Shown here one piece after another: positions 1-6,938 of a DNA stretch of 18,644 bases (within the stretch, counting starts at the first letter, position 1; the number at the start of each line of letters is the position of its first letter). The DNA is from JAAYCO01 sp964632015 (GTDB lineage: Bacteria > Planctomycetota > Phycisphaerae > SM23-33). The notes beneath the pieces were generated by a model that was not told where the DNA came from, searched no databases, and saw only the letters and a list, made by a program, of their open reading frames with translations. The translations under genes were made by a program, and so were the position numbers. The stretch covers positions 1 through 18,644 of the forward strand of contig CAZWAT010000033.1 in NCBI GenBank assembly GCA_964632015.1, written 5' to 3'.

Positions 1-657
1 ATACCCCAGGTCGAATCCATCAATATCTACTGTTACATAGACCTGTTCGCCAAGAAGACCAAGCGTTCGATCAATCCAGGCGGCGTCTGTATGCACAACA
101 TGCGGGGTGATGAAGTTTTTTACCTGTTGTGGGCATTGTTCGTATTCCTCCTGCGAGAAATTGCGAATGCCCACCTGGGCGATTCTGGGCGTTATTTCGA
201 GCACCCTTCGCATAACTGCCGCGTGCGAATGGATTGTACCCTCGTAACTGTCCCGCAGATCGGCGTGAGCGTCGATCTGAAGAACGCTTATTTCGCCGAA
301 TCGTTGAGCAGCCGTCCTGACCAACGGGGCAGTGATGCTATGCTCGCCGCCTAAAGTCAGAAGGAATTTGTCTTTCATTGCATCGCGTGCAGCCAATGCG
401 ATGCGGGACATCATTTCTTCAGGGGTATCCGCAGCCGTCACTGCCGGAAGCGTCAGCACACCTGCCCCACAGAAGTCGCCAAGCAGTTCCTCGTCAAATT
501 CTTCAACCTGGGTCGAGGCGTCAATAACCGCCGCAGGTCCCAGCGATGTGCCCTTCATATAGCTTACGGTACCTTCGTAGGGAACGGGCAGCACCACGTA
601 TTGCGCCTTTTCGGGCGGGCACAACTGGGGACCCAGGTTCATGAACTGCTTGTTCAT
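1..657 (-). CDS. speB: Agmatinase (ureohydrolase family), 3' end cut by window edge
   Basis: Hydrolyses agmatine to putrescine and urea in the cytoplasm, the second step of putrescine synthesis. Read on the minus strand, the frame from ATG at 657-655 is open to the left edge (219 residues visible; family proteins are about 290-310). The manganese-binding signatures of the arginase/agmatinase family are visible: GGEHS (His106), DAHAD (Asp129, His131, Asp133) and the start of the third motif, VDIDGFD (Asp211, Asp213). The usual Pro after DIDGFD is Leu here, but the gene is cut two residues later. It begins 25 bp after the stop of the arginine decarboxylase gene, so the two are probably co-transcribed and the substrate is very likely agmatine rather than another guanidino compound. 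No strong Shine-Dalgarno sequence precedes the ATG; a TTG start slightly upstream is possible. Confidence 0.9.
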   Translation of the reverse strand, partial: MNKQFMNLGPQLCPPEKAQYVVLPVPYEGTVSYMKGTSLGPAAVIDASTQVEEFDEELLGDFCGAGVLTLPAVTAADTPEEMMSRIALAARDAMKDKFLLTLGGEHSITAPLVRTAAQRFGEISVLQIDAHADLRDSYEGTIHSHAAVMRRVLEITPRIAQVGIRNFSQEEYEQCPQQVKNFITPHVVHTDAAWIDRTLGLLGEQVYVTVDIDGFDLGY

Positions 658-682
658 TCGAGGGGCCAATAGGTAATGCCTT

Positions 683-1240
683 TCAGAACAGCAAGACCGC
701 TGCCGAGATGACCGTCGTCCACAGGCCGTTCTTATCGCCCTCGGCAGTCTGGGTGGTGGATCTTGTCCGCACTATCTTGCCGGACATCCTGAAGATTTCC
801 TTCCGCTCATCATATGCGGTTTCAGGATCAAACTCTATGCCAAGCGTGGTGGCTAGCATGGTCGCCGCCATGTCTTCGACCATGTCACTGACGAGGTTTT
901 CCTTCATGCCGTAACCATGATGCTCGCTGATATACCCGTATTGATGCTTGTCGGCAGGTTGTGCAAGCCCTATACCAGCACAAACAAGCCTGGACGGTTC
1001 GTTCGTGGACGCCTCGGCCAGAACGCAGAAAGTAATTTCGCCTGGGGCGAGCCTCTTGAGCCCTTCCTGCCTTGAAATAATCTTGCACTCCGGGGGCAGA
1101 ATACTGGAAACACGAACGAGGTTGCCTCGCTCGATGCCAGCCTTGCGAAGAGCGAGTTCAAAACTTTGAAGACGATTTTTGTGTTTACCGACACCCTTGG
1201 TAAAAAATGCGTTTGTGGGAATCAGAGCTAAGCGATCCAT
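683..1240 (-). CDS. pdaD: Pyruvoyl-dependent arginine decarboxylase
   Basis: Decarboxylates arginine to agmatine using a covalently bound pyruvoyl group instead of PLP. The 185-residue length fits the family. The self-cleavage site is visible as VRVSSILPP at residues 42-50: by analogy with Methanocaldococcus jannaschii PvlArgDC the chain splits between Ser45 and Ser46, and Ser46 becomes the pyruvoyl group. GYISEHHGYG (residues 102-111) carries the family's catalytic Glu at 106. The C-terminal tail ends in a hydrophobic stretch typical of the fold. An AAAGG Shine-Dalgarno lies about 8 nt before the ATG. The agmatinase gene directly downstream completes the arginine-to-putrescine route and supports arginine decarboxylation as the activity. 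This enzyme type is best known from archaea, Chlamydia and planctomycetes. Confidence 0.94.
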   Translation of the reverse strand: MDRLALIPTNAFFTKGVGKHKNRLQSFELALRKAGIERGNLVRVSSILPPECKIISRQEGLKRLAPGEITFCVLAEASTNEPSRLVCAGIGLAQPADKHQYGYISEHHGYGMKENLVSDMVEDMAATMLATTLGIEFDPETAYDERKEIFRMSGKIVRTRSTTQTAEGDKNGLWTTVISAAVLLF

Positions 1241-1571
1241 TTTGTGTGCCTTTCACAAGTCAGGCGTTACCTTGACCTGTGTTTCTTCCGCCTAAGGAAC
1301 AACCCTTTCGGCCACAACGCATAGCGCCGCCACCTGACGGGAACACAGGGGTAAATCTCCAACAGCGCCGAGGCGCGAACTCGGGCAACAGATCGCTGCG
1401 ATTGACAATGACTTGTCCGCCTGCTCTACCCGCCGCCTCGACAGCGAATCCTTGTACAAAAGCATAGCCCCCCTGTCAAGGAATCCTGGCAACTTTGAGC
1501 ATCTTTCATGGCTCCCGATAGCTTGCGAAGACGGGCGTCATGCGTATACAATCGCAACAAAGGAACTCGAG
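1241..1571. other. Divergent intergenic region, no gene seen
   Basis: This 331-bp gap separates the minus-strand decarboxylase gene from the plus-strand BamD-like gene. Open frames crossing it have no recognisable product. It holds a possible plus-strand promoter close to the BamD-like start (entered separately) and an 8-bp inverted repeat, CCTGTGTT at 1276-1283 and AACACAGG at 1342-1349, which could form a long-loop hairpin in the leader of the decarboxylase transcript. I see no convincing minus-strand promoter. Confidence 0.6.
1523..1552 (+). promoter_or_regulatory. Possible sigma70-type promoter of the BamD-like/lptE operon
   Basis: TTGCGA (1523-1528) and TACAAT (1547-1552) lie 18 bp apart and match the consensus boxes at 4 of 6 and 5 of 6 positions. 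Transcription would begin near 1559, leaving a very short leader that just includes the AAAGGA ribosome-binding site before ATG 1572. Identified by eye only; a farther-upstream start is equally possible. Confidence 0.3.
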
Positions 1572-2558
1572 ATGAAATTACGGCTATGGATTATGGCGAT
1601 AATGATGTCGTCCACCCTGCTGCCTTCAGCCCTGGGACAGGAGCATCAATGGGTTGACGGGAAATGGGTAACAGTCCCTTCCCCCGTAGAGGGAACGCCT
1701 GAAGGCGAGCTTGCTATCATTCGCACGCAGGTTCACGAGGGAAGATACGCCCAGGCCGTGAGATCAGCCAAGAAATTCGTTCGAAAATATCCCCACCACG
1801 AAGGCGCGGAGGAAGCCCATTCGCTCGCCGGCGATGGAGAATTTGCGCGAAGGCGGTATTTCCAGGCGTTTGAATGGAGCGAAAAGCAGATAGATGCTTT
1901 TCCCACCGGGGCGTACCTCGAACGGGCGATTCAGCGCGAGTTCAAGGTTGCCCAAGCCTTTCTGGAAGGCAAGAAGCGGATAATTCTGGGCTTTTTACCC
2001 ATTCCCGCCCGCGAAGATGGAATCGAGATATTCAATCGCATCATCGAGCACGCCCCGGCCTCTGAGCTGTCGGAGCAATCGATGATGAAGATCGCTGACT
2101 ATCGTTTCCAGACCCGCAAATGGGACGATGCCATCGCCGCGTACGATCGTTATCTTCAGAGCTTCGGCCGGGCGGAGCGAGCGCCGTATGCGATGCTTCA
2201 GGCTGCAAGGGCATGCTTCAATTCATATCGAGGACCAAACTATGAGGAGACGCCTCTGCTTGAGGCCGGTCAGAGATATCGCATGTTCGCCGAGCAATTT
2301 CCCATACGGGCAGATCGAGAGAACGTCCCGGCGACAATTGAACACATACGGCAATTGAGGGCCCAGAAGTGCTTCCGGACCGCGGAGTTCTACGAGCGGG
2401 TACGCAGGCCAGTGGCTGCAAGGCACTATTATCAACGTGTTCTGGATGATTTTCCCGATACCGATCACCACCAGGACGCAGAATTGGCAATAAAACGGCT
2501 CACAGGAAGTGCAACAGACACGCCCGACAGGCCCGCGGATATCGAGGAGAACGAATGA
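1572..2558 (+). CDS. BamD-like (YfiO family) secreted TPR protein
   Basis: A 328-residue protein with an N-terminal signal peptide (MKLRLW, a hydrophobic stretch, probable cleavage after SALG near residue 22), followed by helical tetratricopeptide-type repeats. Repeat-like units include GRYAQAVRSAKKFVRKYP, KWDDAIAAYDRYLQSF and PVAARHYYQRVLDDFPDT. Spacing and wording resemble BamD/YfiO, which helps insert beta-barrel proteins into the outer membrane. The usual lipobox cysteine is missing: no Cys occurs near the signal peptide, so it may be a periplasmic protein rather than a lipoprotein. The start at 1572 is chosen over an in-frame codon at 1413 because it has AAAGGA upstream and begins the signal peptide. 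The stop overlaps the lptE start (ATGA), which supports an outer-membrane biogenesis role. A different periplasmic TPR function, such as a CpoB/YbgF-like one, cannot be excluded. Confidence 0.72.
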   Translation: MKLRLWIMAIMMSSTLLPSALGQEHQWVDGKWVTVPSPVEGTPEGELAIIRTQVHEGRYAQAVRSAKKFVRKYPHHEGAEEAHSLAGDGEFARRRYFQAFEWSEKQIDAFPTGAYLERAIQREFKVAQAFLEGKKRIILGFLPIPAREDGIEIFNRIIEHAPASELSEQSMMKIADYRFQTRKWDDAIAAYDRYLQSFGRAERAPYAMLQAARACFNSYRGPNYEETPLLEAGQRYRMFAEQFPIRADRENVPATIEHIRQLRAQKCFRTAEFYERVRRPVAARHYYQRVLDDFPDTDHHQDAELAIKRLTGSATDTPDRPADIEENE

Positions 2559-3139
2559 ACAGGCGCATCCGGCATGCCCTTGGAACAAACGCATTGTGGG
2601 TTCTTTGTGCGATTACCCTGACGATCTCTATCGTATCCGTGGCGGGCTGCTCTGACGATTACAACACCGGTTATACGATGCAGCCACCCTTCAGAGATGA
2701 CATCAAGACTGTTGCGGTTCCTATCTGGTCCCGGGGCCAAGGCGTATATCGTAGAGATCTTGAAATGGCTCTCACCGAGGCCATCGCGAAGAGAATAGAA
2801 GGTTATACTCCTTATAAGGTGACGGTTGGGGCCAGGGCCGATACGCTGCTGGAGGGTACGATTGAGGAAGTGATCCAGACTCCCCTGAGTCTCAACCCGG
2901 ACACCGGCCGACCACGAGAACAGACAATAACCATGTTGGTGTCGTTCCGGTGGACCGACCTTCGCAGCCACGCAGGCGGCGCGACCATCGTGGAACGCAA
3001 AAATTTCAGGGCGTCGGCGACATACCTTCCCTCCTCACCGCGCAACCAGACTTTCTTTTCCGTTAAAGAGGATCTGTTCAACCGCCTCGCCGATCTCATC
3101 GTACAACAGATGGAGTTGCCGATGGGGGATGCTCAGTGA
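2555..3139 (+). CDS. lptE: LptE-like LPS-assembly lipoprotein
   Basis: A 194-residue predicted lipoprotein. The N-terminus has basic residues, a hydrophobic segment and a lipobox ending SVAGC, so Cys32 would be lipidated. The following region (DDIKTVAVPIW, then a helix with LEMALTEAI, then a strand with ADTLLEGTIEEV and further paired strands) matches the LptE pattern, in which the protein plugs the LptD barrel that delivers lipopolysaccharide to the outer leaflet. The length is normal. Translation is probably coupled to the BamD-like gene: the ATG overlaps that gene's stop and AGGAG lies 5 nt upstream. LptE is weakly conserved, so the family call rests on the lipobox, the VAVPIW-type opening and the neighbour. 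Confidence 0.75.
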   Translation: MNRRIRHALGTNALWVLCAITLTISIVSVAGCSDDYNTGYTMQPPFRDDIKTVAVPIWSRGQGVYRRDLEMALTEAIAKRIEGYTPYKVTVGARADTLLEGTIEEVIQTPLSLNPDTGRPREQTITMLVSFRWTDLRSHAGGATIVERKNFRASATYLPSSPRNQTFFSVKEDLFNRLADLIVQQMELPMGDAQ

Positions 3140-3195
3140 GGTTCTAGTAAATGACGCCACTCCTGGTCCTGGACCGGTTTCGCTGGGCACAAACC

Positions 3196-3231
3196 TTGGC
3201 ATAATATTCAGATGCGCCGTAAGATATTATG
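3196..3231 (+). promoter_or_regulatory. AT-rich dyad and possible promoter upstream of ftsH
   Basis: The 176-bp gap between lptE and ftsH contains CATAATAT (3200-3207) and its exact reverse complement ATATTATG (3224-3231), separated by 16 nt. Overlapping it are TTGGCA (3196-3201, 5 of 6 to the -35 consensus) and TAAGAT (3220-3225, 4 of 6 to the -10) with an 18-bp spacer. A dyad spanning a promoter is the usual arrangement for a repressor operator, but this is visual inference. A separate TTGACA at 3242-3247 has no good -10 partner. Confidence 0.28.
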
Positions 3232-3315
3232 GATGCCTTGTTTGACATAACCACTGGCCGGGGAATTTGACCCCTGCCTCAACAACCTGGGTTTAGAAGT
3301 AGAGAAACCAGATAA

Positions 3316-5334
3316 ATGCCACCAAATAATCAACCGTCACAACAGCCGAACAAGAACGGTTCGGGACCTCCGGCCAGATTCAGCAGGTCTATGCTCGGAT
3401 GGGTTGTCTTCATCGTGCTGGCGCTACTGCTTGTTTCCATGTATGCGCGCAGCACTGCTCCGCGCGAGATTTCTACAACACAGTTCTGGAATTACGTGGA
3501 GAACGGACAGGTCACTGGCCGGCTGCACATGAAGGAGACTTCAATCGAGGGTGAGATTGATCCCGCCAAGGTGCAGCTTAGGGAAGGCGAAAACCACAAG
3601 TTCGTCGTGAATTACAACTACCACGCCGACCAAGCTTTTGTCGCACGCCTGCACGAGGCGCTTGCACAACATGATTTCCCGGCGCAGGTGTACCAGGAAA
3701 CCAGCACGTGGTGGCGTTCGCCGTTGATTCAGTTCATGTTCATGATTGCGATATTCGCGGCATTGTACATGTTTCTGTTCCGTAGGCTTGGAGCGGCGGG
3801 CGGCGGTGGCGGATTCCTCGGCAGCTTCGGGAGATCGAGGCACCGGGTGCTGACACAAGAGAAGACGAAGGTCACCTTCAACGATGTAGCCGGTATCAAC
3901 GAAGCCAAAGAAGAAGTCAGCGAGATAATCGAATTCCTGCGCGACTCGCGCCGGTTTCAGAGGCTTGGCGGACGAGTTCCCCGAGGCGTGCTTCTTGTGG
4001 GCGAACCCGGATGCGGAAAGACGCTGCTCGCCAAGGCGATTGCCGGCGAGGCGCGGGTTCCGTTCTTCTCGATCAGCGGAAGCGACTTCGTTGAGATGTT
4101 CGTCGGCGTGGGCGCTAGCAGGGTTCGCGACCTCTTTAAGCAGGCGAAGGAATCGTCCCCGTGTATCATCTTCCTGGATGAAATTGACGCCGTCGGCAGG
4201 CGGCGAGGCATGGGGTTCAGCGGCGGTGGACATGACGAACGCGAGCAGACGCTTAACGCCATTCTGGTCGAAATGGACGGCTTCGACAGTAGCGATCAGG
4301 TCATCGTAATAGCCGCCACCAACCGTGCCGACGTTCTTGACCCCGCACTGACCCGACCAGGAAGGTTCGACAGGCAGATTGTAGTGCCGCTGCCTGACCT
4401 TGGGGGGCGCCTGGAGATTCTCAAGATCTACGCCGCTCGCGTAAAGTGCAGCCCCAATGTCGACTTGAACCGGCTCGCGCGTGGAACGCCCATGTTCAGC
4501 GGGGCCGATCTCGCCGCGTTGGTGAACGAGGCAGCGATTGCCGCAACCCTTGCAAACAAGGAGTTCATCGAACAAGCGGACATGGAAGAGGCCCGCGATA
4601 AGGTTCGATGGGGCCGCGCACGCAAGAGTCGCGTGGTGGACGAAAAGGAAAAGGAAATCACCGCCTATCACGAGGCAGGGCATGCATTGGTGCAGATGCT
4701 TACCCCAAACACCGATCCCCTGCATAAGGTGTCGATCATACCCAGGGGCGGGTTCGGCGGGGCGACCTTCTCGTTGCCCGAGAAAGACCGCTACCTGTAC
4801 ACCAAGGAGTACTGCAAGTCGCTGCTGTGCGTGATGTTCGGCGGACGGGTTGCCGAAGAAGTATTCTGCAACGACATATCGAGCGGCGCATCGAATGATA
4901 TTTCCAACGCAACCGACCTTGCGAGAAAGATGGTTCTCGACTGGGGCATGAGCGACAAGTTGGGGCTCATCCGATACGCAACGGACGAGCGCCGCATGAC
5001 TCAGGAGATGGCTGGCAAGGAATATTCCGAACGCACAGCAGAGTATATCGACCAGGAGATCAAGGGTTTTGTGGATGAGGCATATCAGAGAACCAGAAAC
5101 CTCATTCAGGCAAACCACAAGGCCCTGCAGGATCTGACAACCGCACTGCTCAAGTATGAAACGCTCAATGCGGACGAGGTGAAACTGGTGATTGACGGCA
5201 AGAACCTGGACAAGCCTACCGTTGACGACCTTCTCAACCGTGAGGAAGCTAAGCCAACCTCCGGCAAGGGCGTGACGATAAGCCCGACACCAAAGATAGA
5301 TCCTAAATCTCCACCGATGCCCGAGATGGGCTGA
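3316..5334 (+). CDS. ftsH: ATP-dependent zinc metalloprotease FtsH
   Basis: A membrane-anchored AAA+ protease that extracts and degrades misfolded membrane proteins and short-lived regulators. Its 672 residues show the full architecture: a Pro/Asn/Gln-rich cytoplasmic start, a first membrane helix at about 27-44, a short periplasmic domain, a second helix at about 137-157, a Gly-rich linker, then the AAA module. Walker A is GEPGCGKT (229-236, where the family norm is GPPGTGKT), the pore loop is FVEMFVGVGASR, Walker B is IIFLDEID (284-291), and the arginine fingers are Arg350 and Arg353. The zinc site is HEAGH (452-456) with Asp528 in SGASND as probable third ligand. A Pro/Lys-rich tail follows. 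It is preceded by a 176-bp intergenic region and followed by a strong terminator, so it is probably monocistronic. The ribosome-binding site is weak (AGAGAAA). Confidence 0.97.
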   Translation: MPPNNQPSQQPNKNGSGPPARFSRSMLGWVVFIVLALLLVSMYARSTAPREISTTQFWNYVENGQVTGRLHMKETSIEGEIDPAKVQLREGENHKFVVNYNYHADQAFVARLHEALAQHDFPAQVYQETSTWWRSPLIQFMFMIAIFAALYMFLFRRLGAAGGGGGFLGSFGRSRHRVLTQEKTKVTFNDVAGINEAKEEVSEIIEFLRDSRRFQRLGGRVPRGVLLVGEPGCGKTLLAKAIAGEARVPFFSISGSDFVEMFVGVGASRVRDLFKQAKESSPCIIFLDEIDAVGRRRGMGFSGGGHDEREQTLNAILVEMDGFDSSDQVIVIAATNRADVLDPALTRPGRFDRQIVVPLPDLGGRLEILKIYAARVKCSPNVDLNRLARGTPMFSGADLAALVNEAAIAATLANKEFIEQADMEEARDKVRWGRARKSRVVDEKEKEITAYHEAGHALVQMLTPNTDPLHKVSIIPRGGFGGATFSLPEKDRYLYTKEYCKSLLCVMFGGRVAEEVFCNDISSGASNDISNATDLARKMVLDWGMSDKLGLIRYATDERRMTQEMAGKEYSERTAEYIDQEIKGFVDEAYQRTRNLIQANHKALQDLTTALLKYETLNADEVKLVIDGKNLDKPTVDDLLNREEAKPTSGKGVTISPTPKIDPKSPPMPEMG

Positions 5335-5354
5335 TACCGCCAAGATGTAGATAT

Positions 5355-5393
5355 CAGGCAGCTTGTTCGACTATCGGACAGGCTGCCTGTTTT
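5355..5393 (+). terminator. Intrinsic terminator of ftsH
   Basis: A 15-bp stem pairs 5355-5369 with 5375-5389 (outer arms CAGGCAGC and GCTGCCTG, two G-U wobbles inside) around a 5-nt loop, ACTAT, followed by TTTT at 5390-5393. It lies 20 bp after the ftsH stop and between convergent genes. On the minus strand the stem is not followed by a T run, so it probably terminates flgL transcription poorly, if at all. Confidence 0.9.
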
Positions 5394-5409
5394 ATGCGCG
5401 GAGTTTCTA

Positions 5410-6828
5410 TCAGAGAAAATCCATCAGCGACAGGTTTAGCAGCTTGGAGGCCGTGGCGAGCGTCATCTCATAAAGATTCTGCACCCTTGCCAGATCGATC
5501 GCCACCTGCATTATGTCTGCCTGTTCAAGAGTATCGGCCTGCTGCTTGGTTGCATCGCGATTGTCTTCGAGGCTGAGTCGCAGATTGTCCATTGCCTGCA
5601 ACCTGCCACCCACCGCCGTCATGGTTCTGGTGACACTGTTCTGCGATTCTTTCATTGCGTCAACCGCTTCGTGCAGAAGCTCGCCAACCATCGCATCTGG
5701 AAGATCTTCATGATTTTCGAGCAGATCGCGCGCCTGTATAAGAACGTCGAACACGTTGCGAGTGCCTGCCACACCAACCGCGTTTACGCCCACTGTCTCG
5801 ATTGAACGTGCGTCAACATAAAGCACCTTACCCGTGTCGCCATGAACAACGGGCAGATTCTCATCGTTGAAGTCGGCGTTTGTCCAGGTGTGCCCACCGT
5901 CTATGCTCAAGCGAGCGTTCGAGATCAATTCAAATTCGCCGTCCGCATCGCTCCAGCCGGTCATATCCACATGGATAACGCGGTTGTTGCCGTCTACCAG
6001 TTGCAGGTTCGTTTCATTACCGACGAAAGATACAGGCACGCCGTTATCCAAGGCGATAGTCTTATTCGCAGCCGATATGGTGATCGTATGCCCGCCCAAC
6101 AACGTGTCCTCAAGCGACGAGGATGACCCGGTCGAGATTTGAGAACCCGCTTCGAATGTGGTGTTCGAATGAGCCACCTCAAGCCATGCGCTTCCTCTGA
6201 TCGACGAGGTTCGCGTGCCCGCTTTTGCGCCAGTATTGCCATGAAACGAAGGCGCCTGGCGATTGTTGGAATCGACAATGTCGCTGCCTACAAGCATGCC
6301 CGAGTAGAGAACGCCATCGGCAACGGGAACACGCAGATCACGGTCGCTGCCTACATATTCGACACCGACTATGGTTCCGTTCTCGCGTCTGACCTTGAAT
6401 GGTTCAGAGGAGGTCTTCTCTCCACCGAAGACAAAATTGCCCAGACTCTGGGAATTCATCAGCATCACGGTCTGTTCGAGCAGGGAATCAAGCTCCTCGG
6501 CAATGGCAGTCTTGTTGGGACCAACATAAGTGCCGCTGGCTGCCTGCGTAAGCAGTTGCTCACTTCTGACAATCGTGTCCGACACTTTCTGAAGGAAACC
6601 ATGCCCGGTCTCCAGAGTGCGGGCAACATCCTCAAGGTTCTTCAAGTACACATCGGTGCTTGTGGTGTTCGACCGCAGACGCATGATACGATATGCGTCA
6701 ATGGGATCATCACTGGCGCGGTTAACCCTTGCGCCGCTGGAACCCATTTCATGCAGTCGCGCCATTTCCTTGGAGTGCATCCACAACGCGTAGCTGGTGT
6801 TATTGTATATCGAGCCCCATCCGCTCAT
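5410..6828 (-). CDS. flgL: Flagellar hook-associated protein 3 (hook-filament junction)
   Basis: Forms the second of two thin zones joining hook to filament outside the cell. The 472-residue protein has the flagellin-like ends that coil together in the filament core: an N-terminal helix with RVNRASDDPIDAYRIMRLRS, and a C-terminal helix with QADTLEQADIMQVAIDLARVQ followed by LYEMTLATASKLLNLSLMDFL-type wording. The middle holds a variable beta-rich domain, making it longer than the 317-residue E. coli FlgL. A strong GGAGG lies 4 nt before the ATG. It is the last visible gene of the flagellar operon, after flgK with a 110-nt gap that carries a possible small ORF whose stop overlaps this start. 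Export probably needs the FlgN chaperone encoded just upstream. Flagellin itself is ruled out by size, context and pairing with flgK. Confidence 0.93.
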   Translation of the reverse strand: MSGWGSIYNNTSYALWMHSKEMARLHEMGSSGARVNRASDDPIDAYRIMRLRSNTTSTDVYLKNLEDVARTLETGHGFLQKVSDTIVRSEQLLTQAASGTYVGPNKTAIAEELDSLLEQTVMLMNSQSLGNFVFGGEKTSSEPFKVRRENGTIVGVEYVGSDRDLRVPVADGVLYSGMLVGSDIVDSNNRQAPSFHGNTGAKAGTRTSSIRGSAWLEVAHSNTTFEAGSQISTGSSSSLEDTLLGGHTITISAANKTIALDNGVPVSFVGNETNLQLVDGNNRVIHVDMTGWSDADGEFELISNARLSIDGGHTWTNADFNDENLPVVHGDTGKVLYVDARSIETVGVNAVGVAGTRNVFDVLIQARDLLENHEDLPDAMVGELLHEAVDAMKESQNSVTRTMTAVGGRLQAMDNLRLSLEDNRDATKQQADTLEQADIMQVAIDLARVQNLYEMTLATASKLLNLSLMDFL

Positions 6829-6914
6829 GGCGCCTCCACGATTTGAACCCGCACCCGGCGATCAACCGCCAGATCCTGCCGCAGTTCATATTCCGTTATG
6901 TCTGCCATGTTCAT
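6825..6914 (-). CDS. Possible 29-residue small ORF coupled to flgL
   Basis: In the gap between flgK and flgL the minus strand reads ATG at 6914 (or 6908, two codons later) through 29 codons to a TGA that overlaps the flgL ATG as ATGA. The peptide is charged (MADITEYELRQD at the start, RRVRVQIVEAP at the end), with no membrane segment and no family I recognise. A GAAGA sits 6 nt before the second ATG. The ORF contains the flgL Shine-Dalgarno sequence and a short hairpin at 6855-6872 (CTGGCG/CGCCGG around a 6-nt loop). It could be a translated coupler or leader for flgL, or simply chance. Confidence 0.33.
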   Translation of the reverse strand: MNMADITEYELRQDLAVDRRVRVQIVEAP

Positions 6915-6938
6915 TCTTCGCGATTCCATTCGCTATTG

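Noticed and set aside
1413..1571. Upstream in-frame extension of the BamD-like gene
   Set aside because: It would add 53 residues before an evident signal peptide, and the good ribosome-binding site is at the 1572 start.
2223..2971. Minus-strand open frames opposite the BamD-like and lptE genes
   Set aside because: They lack motifs and conflict with the coupled plus-strand pair that has a signal peptide and a lipobox.
3541..5343. A 600-codon open frame antisense to ftsH
   Set aside because: It mirrors ftsH codon structure on the opposite strand. The translation has no domain, signal peptide or ribosome-binding site, while ftsH has every family motif.
6139..6846. A 235-codon plus-strand open frame across flgL
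   Set aside because: It lies antisense to a confidently identified flgL and its translation has no recognisable features.
6829..6938. Sigma28 or sigma54 promoter for flgL
   Set aside because: I looked for TAAA/GCCGATAA-like and TGGCAC/TTGC-like boxes in the flgK-flgL gap and found no acceptable match.
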